Of a DNA stretch of 64,000 bases, positions 35,723 through 46,133 are shown piece after piece (position 1 is the stretch's first letter; each line of letters begins with the position of its first letter). The translations under genes and the position numbers were made by a program. The stretch is from Novosphingobium sp. (GTDB lineage Bacteria > Pseudomonadota > Alphaproteobacteria > Sphingomonadales > Sphingomonadaceae), in the NCBI GenBank assembly GCA_017745295.1, contig JAGHZR010000025.1, forward strand, positions 6,313-70,312, read 5' to 3'. The notes beneath the pieces are model-generated. The model saw only the letters and a program-made list of their open reading frames with translations, had not been told where the DNA came from and made no database searches.

Positions 35723-36385
35723 ATGACCGAGAAAGCCTCAGTGATCGCAGCCGCCACTTCCTCCATCCGCGCCGGGCGTCCGACCCGCGAACAGGCGCAG
35801 GCGCGCCAGGCACAGCTGCTCGACTGCGCCTTCGACCATTTTCTCGACAAAGGCTTTGAACCCACCACGATCGAGGCCATCGCCGCGGACGTCAGCATGA
35901 CCAAGCGTACGGTCTATGCCCGTTATCCCGACAAGGCCTCGCTGTTCCGCGCCGCCGTCCGCCGGGGGACCGAGCGCCGCGCCGCCGGTCCGGCAGCGAT
36001 CGAAGCGACCCGCGTGGACAGCCTCGAAGAAACCCTCGTGCGCATAGCCCTGCTGCGCATCCGGCTCGCGGGCACGCCGGAGGGTGTGAAACTGCAACGC
36101 CTCATCAATACCGAGGCCTATCGCTTCCCGGATATTTTCCAGACCTACTACGAGGTTGCCGCAATCCCCACGGTACGGTTTCTCGCCGGAATCCTCGAAG
36201 ACGAAACCCGCGCAGGACGCCTCGCCATCGACGATTCGATGCTTTCGGCAAACGTGTTCATGAGCATGGTCGTCAGCGCCCCGGTGCGTTTCCTGATTTC
36301 GGGGAATGAGCTTCCTGCGCAGGATGTCGACCGCCGGGTCCGCTACGCGGTGCGGTTGTTTCTCAAAGGCGCCGAACCACGCTGA
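35723..36385 (+). CDS. TetR/AcrR family transcriptional regulator
   Basis: 220 residues. The N-terminal helix-turn-helix is clear (LLDCAFDHFLDKGFEPTTIEAIAADVSMTKRTVYARYPDKASLFRAAV), followed by an all-helical ligand-binding part with a C-terminal domain of the AefR/TetR_C type. It is divergent from the LuxE-LuxC-lipoyl unit and most likely represses it, relieved by a small molecule, perhaps an acyl compound. The TetR call is certain; the ligand and targets are inferred from position. Confidence 0.88.
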   Translation: MTEKASVIAAATSSIRAGRPTREQAQARQAQLLDCAFDHFLDKGFEPTTIEAIAADVSMTKRTVYARYPDKASLFRAAVRRGTERRAAGPAAIEATRVDSLEETLVRIALLRIRLAGTPEGVKLQRLINTEAYRFPDIFQTYYEVAAIPTVRFLAGILEDETRAGRLAIDDSMLSANVFMSMVVSAPVRFLISGNELPAQDVDRRVRYAVRLFLKGAEPR

Positions 36386-36801
36386 ACCGCATATTCGAAC
36401 GGGAAAGACCAACAGGATGCCGCAAGCAGACGAACGCGCCGACCAGCCGCGCAGAAAGGCTCTGGAAAGCGAGCGAATTCTGGAAAAAAGCCCCGAACCC
36501 GCTGCCTGACGGGAAAACCGCCCCACGCCGCTTCTATTTGTGAAGCGGTCGCGGGACGGCATGCGACCCGTAAGGGCTGTCGCAACGTGGGCCATGTCCG
36601 GCCCGCGCGATCGATCGTGGAGGAGGTACGATCGATAACGACGGCGCGTCGCTACAAGAATTCTCAAACGTTTGCACTACCCAACAGCGCTGTCGCAACA
36701 CGTAATGCAATTTATTTGCCGAAAACCTCCCGCCATTCCCGCAGCCTTGACCTGCCGGTTCCTCTCCGCAATGCCTCCCGCAACCGAGAGGAACCCCAAA
36801 C
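36386..36801. other. 416-base region without a convincing gene
   Basis: Contains a 30-codon frame at 36418-36510 of low-complexity charged sequence (probably not a gene), a hairpin CCGCTTC/GAAGCGG (36528-36548) that may end the tetR transcript, and an 8-bp inverted repeat, ATCGATCG...CGATCGAT (36610-36636, 11-base spacer), which could be an operator for the downstream lyase gene. Nothing else was recognised. Confidence 0.5.
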
Positions 36802-37683
36802 ATGACCGCCTCCGAGCATGACAACCGCCCCCGCCGCAGCGCGCTTTACCTTCCCGCTTCCAACGCCAAGGCCATCGTCAAGGCGCGCACCCTGCCCTGC
36901 GACATGGTCGTGCTGGACCTGGAAGACGCCGTCGCCCCCGAAGCCAAGGAAGAAGCCCGCACCGCCGCCATCGCCGCCATCGCCGAGGGGGGCTTCGGCC
37001 ACCGTCAGGTCGCCATCCGCGTCAATGGTCTCGACACCGAATGGGGCGCCGCCGACCTTGCCGCCATCGCCGCCTCACGGGCCGACGCGGTGCTCGTCCC
37101 CAAGGTCAATTCACCGGAAGATATCGCGCGTTACGATGCGGCGCTCTCCGATGCAGCACCGCAGATGCAGCTCTGGACAATGATCGAGACTTGCGAGAGC
37201 GTCGGCAACCTGCCCGCCATCGCCGCCATGGCCCGCACCACGCGGCTGTCGCTGTGGATCATGGGCACCAACGACCTCGCCAAGGAAATGCGCGCCCAGC
37301 TCACGCCCTGTCGCACGCCGTTCCTGCCCTTCCTCGCCATGGCCGTCGCCGCCGCACGCACCCATGGCCTCACGATCCTCGACGGCGTCTGCAACGAGTT
37401 CCGCGATCTCGCCGTTTTCGAGGCCGAGGCGCGGCAGGGCCTGATGTTCGGCTTCGACGGCAAGAGCCTGATCCACCCCGCACAGATCGAACCCTGCAAC
37501 GCCGTGTTCTCCCCGAGCGAAACCGACCTCGCATGGGCGCATGGCGTGATCGAGGCGTTCACGCTGCCCGAGAACCAGGGCAAGGGCGCGATCCGCGTCG
37601 ACGGCAAGATGACCGAACTGCTGCATCTGGAACAGGCGCGGCGGCTGGTCGAAGTCCACGGCCTTATTCAGGGGATGAAGTAA
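36802..37683 (+). CDS. HpcH/HpaI aldolase / CitE-type acyl-CoA lyase
   Basis: 293 residues. CitE/malyl-CoA lyase superfamily: RRSALYLPASNAKAIVKA, DMVVLDLEDAVAPEAKEEAR (metal-binding Asp/Glu), VLVPKVNSPEDI, WTMIETCESVGNLPAIA, FGFDGKSLIHPAQIEPCN, and a C-terminal lid. These Mg-dependent enzymes cleave 3-hydroxyacyl-CoA-like substrates such as malyl-CoA or citramalyl-CoA; alone, they do not make a citrate lyase (no CitD or CitF here). It stands downstream of tetR on the same strand but 416 bases away. The exact substrate is unknown. Confidence 0.85.
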   Translation: MTASEHDNRPRRSALYLPASNAKAIVKARTLPCDMVVLDLEDAVAPEAKEEARTAAIAAIAEGGFGHRQVAIRVNGLDTEWGAADLAAIAASRADAVLVPKVNSPEDIARYDAALSDAAPQMQLWTMIETCESVGNLPAIAAMARTTRLSLWIMGTNDLAKEMRAQLTPCRTPFLPFLAMAVAAARTHGLTILDGVCNEFRDLAVFEAEARQGLMFGFDGKSLIHPAQIEPCNAVFSPSETDLAWAHGVIEAFTLPENQGKGAIRVDGKMTELLHLEQARRLVEVHGLIQGMK

Positions 37684-37693
37684 AAGGGAAGTC

Positions 37694-37790
37694 CTGGGGG
37701 ATGATCCCCCAGACCCTCGGAATGGCTATCTTGCGCGCTGCTATTCGTTGTCCGCTCCCTGCGGCGCAGCCATGAGCGCACGACGAATAG
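37694..37790. repeat. Folded intergenic element with two hairpins
   Basis: Hairpin 1 is CTGGGGGAT-G-ATCCCCCAG (37694-37712, perfect). Hairpin 2 pairs CTATTCGTTGT (37741-37751) with ACGACGAATAG (37780-37790), with one G-T pair and an inner CGCTC/GAGCG plus CTGCG/CGCAG stem. Neither has a T-run. The layout suggests a dispersed palindromic element rather than a gene. Confidence 0.55.
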
Positions 37791-37821
37791 TGCGGGGCGC
37801 TACCTCGACAGTCTTGGGGGT

Positions 37822-37852
37822 GCAGGGGGCGATGGCCCCCTGCTCTTTCTTT
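37822..37852 (+). terminator. Rho-independent terminator of the CitE-like gene
   Basis: GCAGGGGGC-GATG-GCCCCCTGC followed by TCTTTCTTT. It abuts the stop codon of the convergent M28 peptidase gene. Confidence 0.75.
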
Positions 37853-39239
37853 ACCCTTCGCCCTTCGATCCGGGCACCCGCGCAATCTCGCCGGGTTCGT
37901 TGGCGATGACCTTCAGCACCGCCGTCCAAGCATCGACGTTCTGCTGGAGCGCGGCCGGATCGACCTTGTCGAGCGTGTCGTCCGGCGTGTGGTGCAGGTC
38001 GAAGTAGTGCATGCCGTCCTGCCCGAGGTCGACCACTGCCAGTTCCTGCCTGGCGATGATGCCCGAGACGTCCGCCCCGCCGGTAGCCGCGCCGTCGTGA
38101 TGGACGATGCCCATCGGCCAGAGCGCCGCCTTGATCTTCTCGCCGAGGGCCTTGTTGCTTTCGGCCAGCGTCAGGCGGAACTGCCAGACTTTGTCGGCGC
38201 CGAAGTCGCTTTCCATCGCCACGGCGTGCGGCTCGTTGCCGTGCATCTCGGCATAGGCCTTGCTGCCGCCCCCGGTGACGCCCATTTCCTCGTTGCCGGC
38301 CCAGAGCACGCGGATCGTGCGCAGGGTCTTGCCGTCCTTCTGCGCGGCCAGTGCTGCGGCGGTGACGATGCCGCAGCCCGAAGCGTCGTCGATCGCGCCG
38401 GTCGCGAGGTCCCACGAGTCGAGATGGCAGGCCAGCACGATCTTCGGCAGCGAGGGATCGCGGCCCGGCAGGTCGGCGATCACATTGCCCGAAGGCGCAT
38501 CGGGGAACGGCTTGCCGAGCAGGGTCAGGTCGATCTTCATCGGCTTGCCGCGCTTGGCGATGCGCGCGATCAGGTCGGCATCCGGATTGGAGACCGCACC
38601 GGCCGGGATGGCGGCCACGTCCTTGGCGAAGACGGTCACGCCGGTATGCGGATTGCGGTGGCTGTCCGTCCCCGCCGAGCGGATAACGATAGCCGCAGCG
38701 CCCTTCTGCGAGGCGATCGACGGGCCGCGGCGGCGCACGTCGCCGTAAGGACCGTATCCCGACCCGTCCTGCGCCGCGCGCATCGCGTGATCGACGAAAG
38801 CGACCTTGCCCTTGAGCGAGCCTTCCGGCGCCGCCTTCAGGGCATCGAGCGTCGGGAAATAGACCATTTCGGCCTGGATGCCCTTGGCAGGCGTCGGCGC
38901 AGAAAGGCCGAGCGCGGCGATCGCCAGCGTCTGCGTATAAGGCGCGGTCAGCTTCGCCCGTTCTTCGCCGCGCTTCCAGGCGAGCGTCTTGAACGGCTCG
39001 ATCTTGACGTTCTGGAACCCCAGCGCATTGAGCTTGGCCTCGGCCCAGAGGCGGGCCTGGCCTTCTTCCGGCGATCCGGCAAGACGCGCACCGATCTCGG
39101 TGGTCAGGCCTTCGACGATCTCCCAGGCGACGCCCGATCCCTCGGTGGGGGCGGCCTGTGCGGGAGCCGCCAGAAACGGAACGGCAGCGAGGAGCGGAGA
39201 GGCGGCGAGAAGCGCCGCGCGGGAGAATCTGCGTTGCAT
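37851..39239 (-). CDS. Secreted M28 family aminopeptidase with PA domain
   Basis: 462 residues. Signal peptide MQRRFSRAALLAASPLLAA... ending near AQA. A protease-associated insert follows (about 130-235; KGKVAFVDHAMRAAQDGSGYG, KGAAAIVIRSAG). The zinc aminopeptidase core has ligands in VLACHLDSWD, DDASGCG, AGNEEMG, ESDFGAD and DLHHTPDDT. It resembles carboxypeptidase Q/aminopeptidase-like secreted enzymes. It probably releases amino acids from peptides outside the cytoplasm. Second M28 enzyme in the window, unlike the membrane form at 613-2370. Confidence 0.9.
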   Translation of the reverse strand: MQRRFSRAALLAASPLLAAVPFLAAPAQAAPTEGSGVAWEIVEGLTTEIGARLAGSPEEGQARLWAEAKLNALGFQNVKIEPFKTLAWKRGEERAKLTAPYTQTLAIAALGLSAPTPAKGIQAEMVYFPTLDALKAAPEGSLKGKVAFVDHAMRAAQDGSGYGPYGDVRRRGPSIASQKGAAAIVIRSAGTDSHRNPHTGVTVFAKDVAAIPAGAVSNPDADLIARIAKRGKPMKIDLTLLGKPFPDAPSGNVIADLPGRDPSLPKIVLACHLDSWDLATGAIDDASGCGIVTAAALAAQKDGKTLRTIRVLWAGNEEMGVTGGGSKAYAEMHGNEPHAVAMESDFGADKVWQFRLTLAESNKALGEKIKAALWPMGIVHHDGAATGGADVSGIIARQELAVVDLGQDGMHYFDLHHTPDDTLDKVDPAALQQNVDAWTAVLKVIANEPGEIARVPGSKGEG

Positions 39240-39305
39240 GACAACTGCCTAACGCGACCCGCCGCTCCTGCCAACCGGTCCATCCCGATTGTCGTTCGGG
39301 CCGGG

Positions 39306-39764
39306 TCAGGCCTTGAGATCGAGCCGCATGAACTGGTTATGCGGGCTTGGCTGGTAGTCGGCGAAAGCATCGCAGGACACGAACCCCGCGCTGCGATAGA
39401 GCGAGATCGCCGGGACATGGAGCGGCGCCGTGCCGGTTTCCAGGCTCAGGCGCGCATAGCCTCTCGCCCGCGCAATATCGACGATATGGCAGAGCAGCGC
39501 CCGCCCTGCGCCCGTACCCCGCGCGGTGGGCGCGGCCCGCATCGATTTTACTTCGCCATGACGGGAATCCAGTTCCTTGAGCGCCGCAAAGCCGGCCAAG
39601 GTATCGCCGTTCCAGGCCGTCCAGAACGTGACTGCAGGCGCGGAAAGCCCGCTCGCGTCGAGCGCGAAGGCATGCTCTGCCATCACGTCCTGCAGCTCGC
39701 GAAGGTGATATTCCAGTAACTGCGCGACGTAGGGCGCCGTGGGATCGTCCTGCCGTATTTCCAT
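39306..39764 (-). CDS. GNAT family N-acetyltransferase
   Basis: 152 residues from ATG 39764 (MEIRQDDPTAPYVAQLLEYHL). GNAT fold: FAALKELDSRHGEVKSMRAAPTARGTGAGRALL, with the acetyl-CoA pyrophosphate loop RGTGAG, then YARLSLETGTAP and SLYRSAGF. It resembles small-molecule or amino-acid-like acetyltransferases of the PhnO/YpeA type. Acceptor unknown. It is preceded by a 254-base gap before ettA in which no gene is seen. Confidence 0.82.
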   Translation of the reverse strand: MEIRQDDPTAPYVAQLLEYHLRELQDVMAEHAFALDASGLSAPAVTFWTAWNGDTLAGFAALKELDSRHGEVKSMRAAPTARGTGAGRALLCHIVDIARARGYARLSLETGTAPLHVPAISLYRSAGFVSCDAFADYQPSPHNQFMRLDLKA

Positions 39765-40018
39765 CTCACCAATACCGCCAGAGTTGCACCCGGTCCGTAC
39801 CGGGGGACGGCCCCGACGCCTAGTCTCTTCAGACACATTGAAAAGCCTGCAATTTCCGCTTCACCTGAAGGGCTGTTCCTGCACATCGGCACCTTGCCAG
39901 GAACCCGCCCGGAATGCCGCGCTTTGGCTGGCCCCGCCCTGCCCTTGGCAACCGGGCCTCGCCCCTGTAGAGCGAGCGGCAACTTTTCCGATCCAGATCC
40001 TATTTCCAGAGGAAACCG

Positions 40019-41692
<1,674 letters not shown>

Positions 41693-41707
41693 TCCTTCCG
41701 ATCGGTT

Positions 41708-41757
41708 GAAATGAGCGAAGCCGCCGTCCGGGCCACTGGACGGCGGCTTTGTTCATT
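41708..41757 (+). terminator. Rho-independent terminator after ettA
   Basis: AAGCCGCCGTCC (41718-41729) pairs with GGACGGCGGCTT (41738-41749), then TGTTCATT; outer AATGA/TCATT adds to the stem. Confidence 0.88.
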
Positions 41758-41883
41758 CAAGGAAACGCAAACCTGAATGAACGGCACCATCACGGTTCAC
41801 CATTCCGACAGCGCATTTCGTCTAGACACAGACCCAGGATGAACCGCCATCGCCGGGCGGGAAATCCGGTTTGGAGACCGGAA

Positions 41884-42927
41884 ATGAAAAAGGAACTTAC
41901 ACTGAAGGCGAAGAAGCTGCTTTCCGCTGCGGCACTCGGTGCAATGGTCGTTGCCGCTGCGGGACTGGCCATTCCCACCGCCGCCATGGCCGAGCCTCGC
42001 CAGGAACGCGCGCGCGGTGAAGGTCGCGGTGGCGGCGACAGATTCGGCGGTAACGGAGGCGCCTATCGCCCCGCCCCCCAAGCCCAGCCACAGGCGCCTC
42101 GCCCCGACATGCCCCGTTCGCAAGCGCCCCAGCGGGCGCCATCGGCTTGGCGTGGCGGAGAACCCCGCCCGCAGACTCCTCAACAGGCAAGCCAGCCCCA
42201 ACGCCCGGATCGCGGCCCAAATCGTGACCCAAATCGTGACATTGTCCGAGGCAATCCCAGCTGGACATCGCAAGTTCGCTGGAACGATGGTGCAAGGCCG
42301 GGCAACGACGATCGCCGTGGGAACGTCGGCAATCGACCGGGTCGCCCCGACGTTCGACCCGACCAGAACCGCCCTGACGGACGCCCAGGCTGGAACGGCA
42401 ACGACAATCGCCCCGACCGCAATGCCTGGGGCAAGGACCGCCGGGACAACGACCGACGCTGGGACAACAACGGCAACCGTCCGAACGACAGCGCCTGGAA
42501 CCGGGACCGCCGTAACGACGATCGTCGCTGGAACAACGACAACCGCCCCGATCGGAACGCCTGGGGCAGGGATCGCCGCAACGACGACCGTCGCTGGGCC
42601 GGTAACGACAACCGCCGCTGGGACCGCAACGACTGGCGCCGCGACAATCGCTACGACTGGCAGCGCTATCGCGACCGCAACCGCTCGATCTATCGCATCG
42701 GCGGCTACTACGCGCCCTATCGCGACTACTCGTATCGTCGCCTGAGCATCGGCTTCTCGCTCGGTTCCATGTTCTACGGCAGCAATTACTGGATCAACGA
42801 CCCGTGGCAGTACCGTCTGCCGCCGGTCTACGGCCCCTATCGCTGGGTCCGCTATTACGACGACGTGCTGCTGGTGGACACTTACTCCGGCGAAGTGGTG
42901 GACGTGATCTACGACTTCTTCTGGTAA
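41884..42927 (+). CDS. RcnB-like periplasmic protein with Arg/Asn/Asp repeats
   Basis: 347 residues from ATG 41884. Signal peptide ends at PTAAMA (about residue 36). A Pro/Gln/Arg-rich part (60-110) follows, then a highly charged tract with three near-copies of RPDRNAWG.DRRNDDRRW. The C-terminal 80 residues are a compact aromatic domain (SIYRIGGYYAPYRDYSYRRLS, WRYRLPP-like, DDVLLVDTYSGEVVDVIYDFFW) matching the RcnB/DUF3315 family. E. coli RcnB affects nickel/cobalt homeostasis in the periplasm. The long repeat region is unusual for that family; function here is unproven. Confidence 0.75.
   Translation: MKKELTLKAKKLLSAAALGAMVVAAAGLAIPTAAMAEPRQERARGEGRGGGDRFGGNGGAYRPAPQAQPQAPRPDMPRSQAPQRAPSAWRGGEPRPQTPQQASQPQRPDRGPNRDPNRDIVRGNPSWTSQVRWNDGARPGNDDRRGNVGNRPGRPDVRPDQNRPDGRPGWNGNDNRPDRNAWGKDRRDNDRRWDNNGNRPNDSAWNRDRRNDDRRWNNDNRPDRNAWGRDRRNDDRRWAGNDNRRWDRNDWRRDNRYDWQRYRDRNRSIYRIGGYYAPYRDYSYRRLSIGFSLGSMFYGSNYWINDPWQYRLPPVYGPYRWVRYYDDVLLVDTYSGEVVDVIYDFFW
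42408..42610 (+). repeat. In-gene tandem repeats encoding Asn/Asp/Arg/Trp-rich units
   Basis: Three units of about 22-23 codons, each carrying [DN]RP[DN]..AW..DRR[ND][ND]DRRW. DNA similarity between units (for example CTGGAAC, GACCGCCG, GACGATCGTCGCTGG) suggests expansion by duplication. Confidence 0.7.
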
Positions 42928-42937
42928 TTACCATCAC

Positions 42938-42973
42938 AAAGCCCTCCGGATCCCGCGATCCGGAGGGCTTTTC
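42938..42973. terminator. Rho-independent terminator after the RcnB-like gene
   Basis: AAAGCCCTCCGGATC-CCGC-GATCCGGAGGGCTTT has 15-base perfect arms. Confidence 0.92.
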
Positions 42974-43052
42974 GCATCCGGCGAAACAACCGCCCACAGT
43001 TTCGTGGCCGGGCCAGATTGATCCCGCCCGAACGGCGGCTAGTCTCGGACCC

Positions 43053-43715
43053 ATGAAACCCGCCCATCCCGACTGCGACGCTCTGGCAAGGACGGGCAGC
43101 CGCGTTCGCGAGCGTCTGGCGGAAAATCCCGCCTTGTCCCGGCTGGCGGTCGAAGGTGCGGAAATCTATAGCGCACCGGAATTTCTCAGCGATGCGCATT
43201 GCCGCCATCTCATCAACCTGATCGACGATGTCGCCTGCCCCTCCCGCCTCGTCGAGGAACAGGACTGGGAGGGATACCGCACCAGCTTCTCGGGCGACGT
43301 CGACCCCCGCGACGACATCGTCCGTGCGCTCGACAAGAGGCTCGCCACCCTGACCGGCATCGCTGCTGGACACGGCGAATCCGTGCAGGGCCAGCGTTAC
43401 AAGCAAGGCGAATACTATCACGAGCACTGGGACTGGTTCGACACCCAGGCCCCGTACTGGCATCGCGAGAGCCGAAACGGTGGTCAGCGCAGCTGGACGG
43501 CGATGGTCTATCTCAACGGCGTGGAGGAAGGCGGCACCACCGATTTCGTCCACCTCGACCTCAAGGTCGTGCCCGCTGCCGGATCGCTGCTGATCTGGAA
43601 CAACGCCCTGCCCGACGGTTCGCCGAACCCGCTGACGATGCATGCCGCCCGTCCGGTCCTGCGCGGCGTCAAGTACGTGGCGACGAAGTGGTTCCGCGCC
43701 AGACCCTGGAAGTAG
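43053..43715 (+). CDS. 2-oxoglutarate/Fe(II)-dependent oxygenase (prolyl-4-hydroxylase type)
   Basis: 220 residues from ATG 43053. P4Hc-like double-stranded beta-helix: QGQRYKQGEYYHEHWDWFDTQ supplies the HxD iron ligands (HWD); SWTAMVYLNGVEEGGTTDF is the typical core strand pair; MHAARPVLRGVKYVATKWFR supplies the distal His and the Lys/Arg that binds 2-oxoglutarate. It hydroxylates an unknown protein or small substrate. It sits between two independent units; the DUF1003 gene converges 16 bases downstream. Confidence 0.87.
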   Translation: MKPAHPDCDALARTGSRVRERLAENPALSRLAVEGAEIYSAPEFLSDAHCRHLINLIDDVACPSRLVEEQDWEGYRTSFSGDVDPRDDIVRALDKRLATLTGIAAGHGESVQGQRYKQGEYYHEHWDWFDTQAPYWHRESRNGGQRSWTAMVYLNGVEEGGTTDFVHLDLKVVPAAGSLLIWNNALPDGSPNPLTMHAARPVLRGVKYVATKWFRARPWK

Positions 43716-43731
43716 GCGCCCTAGGGAAGTT

Positions 43732-44262
43732 TCAGGCTTGCTCGCCGTCTTCGGCAGAGCGCCGTGTTTCCAGATATTCCATCAGATGATCGAACCGCCG
43801 TTGCAGGCGGATAATTTCCAGCTGCGTCCGCAAATTCACCTCGTAGTCGTGCCGCGCGGTGATGCGATCCTTCTCGGCCTGCCGGTTCTGGCTCATCATG
43901 ATGACCGGCGCCTGGATCGCCGCCAGCATCGAGAGCATCAGGTTCAGGAAGATATAGGGATAGGCATCGAAGGGCCTGATCCCCAGCGCCTGCAGAACAC
44001 TGCTGTTGAGCAGCATCCAGCCGAACAGCACCACCGCGAAAGCGATGATGAAACCCCAGCTTCCCCCGACCGCGGCGACCCGGTCCGCCAGCTTGTCCCC
44101 GCGCGTGGCGTGAAGCGCGGCCAATTCATCCGCATTGGGACCGACGACGGTGCCGGTCGCGATGCGGCGGAGGACCTCCCGGTCCTCCTTGTCGAGATCG
44201 TCGAACCGACGCCCGAGCAGCTCTTCGGCGAGTTCCTCTGGCGTCCTGGGGTTCTTGTGCAT
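43732..44262 (-). CDS. DUF1003 membrane protein
   Basis: 176 residues from ATG 44262. The DUF1003 core is present: DRVAAVGGSWGFIIAFAVVLFGWMLLN and the second helix PYIFLNLMLSMLAAIQAPVIMMSQNRQAEKDR, followed by a charged coiled-coil-like tail (HDYEVNLRTQLEIIRLQRRFD). An inner-membrane protein of unknown function. It begins 26 bases after the lysS stop, so it is likely co-transcribed. Confidence 0.85.
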   Translation of the reverse strand: MHKNPRTPEELAEELLGRRFDDLDKEDREVLRRIATGTVVGPNADELAALHATRGDKLADRVAAVGGSWGFIIAFAVVLFGWMLLNSSVLQALGIRPFDAYPYIFLNLMLSMLAAIQAPVIMMSQNRQAEKDRITARHDYEVNLRTQLEIIRLQRRFDHLMEYLETRRSAEDGEQA

Positions 44263-44288
44263 CCGCGGCCTCGGTTCGTGGGCGCCCC

Positions 44289-45893
44289 TCAATTCGTCAG
44301 GGAAAGGGCCTCTGCTATCAGTTTGCGCGTTTCGGACACGCCGTAAAGGGCGATGAAGCTGCCCATGCGCGGGCCCTGCGGGCTGCCGAGCAGCGTCTCG
44401 TAAAGCGCCTTGAACCAGTCGCGCAGGCTCTCGAACTGATAGGCCTCGTTCTTGCCGATCTCGTAGACCACGTTCTGCAGTTCCTCGGCGCTCGCCTCGG
44501 GTCCGGCCTTTTCCAGTTCGGCGTCGAGCACCTTGAGCGCTTCGGCTTCGGTCGCGCTGGGCGCGCGGCGCTGGAGGGTCGGCGCGATGAAGTCGCGGTT
44601 GGTGGCGAGCGCGGCCCGGACCATCTCACCGAGTTCCGGATGGGCCTCGGGATTGGCATCGGCCACGTAATTGCCGAGGTAGGACCACACCTGATCGGCC
44701 GTCGCATCGGCGCCGAGCACGCCCACGAGGTTGAGCAGCAGCGAGAACGTCACCGGCACGGTGTCGCCGGCACCCTCACCGTCGCCGCTCGCGCGCAGCA
44801 GGTGCCACACGGGATTGCCGAGCTGCTTGTCCAGTGCCTGCCCTGCAAGGTTGCCGCGGAACTGCCAGTATTCGTCGACCGCCTTGGGGATCACGCCGAC
44901 GTGGAGCTGCTTGGCACTCTTCGGCTCGCGGAACAGATAGAAGCCCAAGGACTCCTCCGTGCCATAAGTCAGCCATTGCTCGATGGTCAGGCCATTGCCC
45001 TTGGACTTGGAGATCTTCTCGCCGTTTTCGTCGAGGAACAGTTCGTAGATCAGGCCTTCCGGCTTCCGACCACCCAACACCTGCACGATCTTGCCCGACT
45101 GGGTGACCGAGTCGGTCAGGTCCTTGCCGCACATCTCGTAGTCGACGCCGAGCGCATACCAGCGCATGGCCCAGTCGACCTTCCACTGGAGCTTGGCCTT
45201 GCCGCCGAAGGCCGACTGCTCGACGACGGAGCCATCCTCGTCGGTGAAGCGGATCAGGCCGGTGGCGGGATCGAGCACTTCGACCGGCACCTGAAGCACC
45301 ACGCCCGTGGTCGGCGAGACCGGCAGCACCGGCGAGTACGTCTTGCGACGCTCCTCGCGCAGGGTCGGGAGCATGATGTCGAGAATGCCCTGGTTGCATT
45401 CCAGCACCCGCTTCAGGGCCGTGTCGAATCCACCCGAATTGTAGCGGTCGCTGGCCGAGACGAACTCGTAGTCGAAGCCGAAACGGTCAAGGAACTCGCG
45501 CAGCATCGCGTTGTTGTGATGCGCGAAGCTCTCATGCGTGCCGAAGGGATCGGGAATGCGGCTGAGCGGCTTGCCGAGATTGGCGGCGAGCACCTGCGAA
45601 TTCGGAATATTGTCGGGCACCTTGCGCAGCCCGTCCATGTCGTCCGAGAAGGCAACGAGGCGCGTCGGCGCGCCGCCGGTCAGCGCTTCATAGGCGCGGC
45701 GGACGAGCGTGGTGCGCAGAACTTCCTGGAACGTGCCGATATGCGGCAGGCCCGAGGGGCCGTAGCCGGTCTCGAACAGCACGGGCGCACCACCGGGTTT
45801 GCCCTGCGGATAACGCTTGAGCAGCTTCTGGGCTTCCTGGAAGGGCCAGGCCTTGGACACACGTGCGGCTTCGATCAGGGCTTGTTCAGTCAT
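44289..45893 (-). CDS. lysS: Lysyl-tRNA synthetase, class I
   Basis: 534 residues from ATG 45893. Class I Rossmann-fold LysRS: GYGPSGLPHIGTFQE (HIGH-like) and GEKISKSKGNGLTIEQWL (KMSKS). The class II LysRS of E. coli shares none of these. It charges tRNA-Lys. This archaeal-type enzyme is regularly found in Alphaproteobacteria, so it fits the host. Full length; DUF1003 follows on the same strand. Confidence 0.95.
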   Translation of the reverse strand: MTEQALIEAARVSKAWPFQEAQKLLKRYPQGKPGGAPVLFETGYGPSGLPHIGTFQEVLRTTLVRRAYEALTGGAPTRLVAFSDDMDGLRKVPDNIPNSQVLAANLGKPLSRIPDPFGTHESFAHHNNAMLREFLDRFGFDYEFVSASDRYNSGGFDTALKRVLECNQGILDIMLPTLREERRKTYSPVLPVSPTTGVVLQVPVEVLDPATGLIRFTDEDGSVVEQSAFGGKAKLQWKVDWAMRWYALGVDYEMCGKDLTDSVTQSGKIVQVLGGRKPEGLIYELFLDENGEKISKSKGNGLTIEQWLTYGTEESLGFYLFREPKSAKQLHVGVIPKAVDEYWQFRGNLAGQALDKQLGNPVWHLLRASGDGEGAGDTVPVTFSLLLNLVGVLGADATADQVWSYLGNYVADANPEAHPELGEMVRAALATNRDFIAPTLQRRAPSATEAEALKVLDAELEKAGPEASAEELQNVVYEIGKNEAYQFESLRDWFKALYETLLGSPQGPRMGSFIALYGVSETRKLIAEALSLTN

Positions 45894-46133
45894 GGCAGCG
45901 CTCTTTGGCCAAAAGCGCGCATTTCGCAAGGGCGAAGCGAGGAAACCGAATGGAGCCGCTAGCGAAATCGCAACCGGATCGGATCGGACATGGAGATCGG
46001 GCCATCGTACCGGCGCCGAAAATCCTCTCCCTCATCGCGCCAATCCGTCGTCCCCGCGAAGGAGACGGCGACGGATGGCTATGCGGACGCTCCGGTGGAA
46101 GGCGACCTTCGGGATGCCGAAGGTGCTTGCCGG

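Noticed and set aside
36418..36510. 30-codon frame after tetR
   Set aside because: Low-complexity charged sequence, no conservation signal visible, weak ribosome-binding site.
46105..46124. Hairpin ACCTTCGG-GATG-CCGAAGGT after the DUF2218 gene
   Set aside because: No T-run on either strand; too short to call a terminator or a regulatory RNA.
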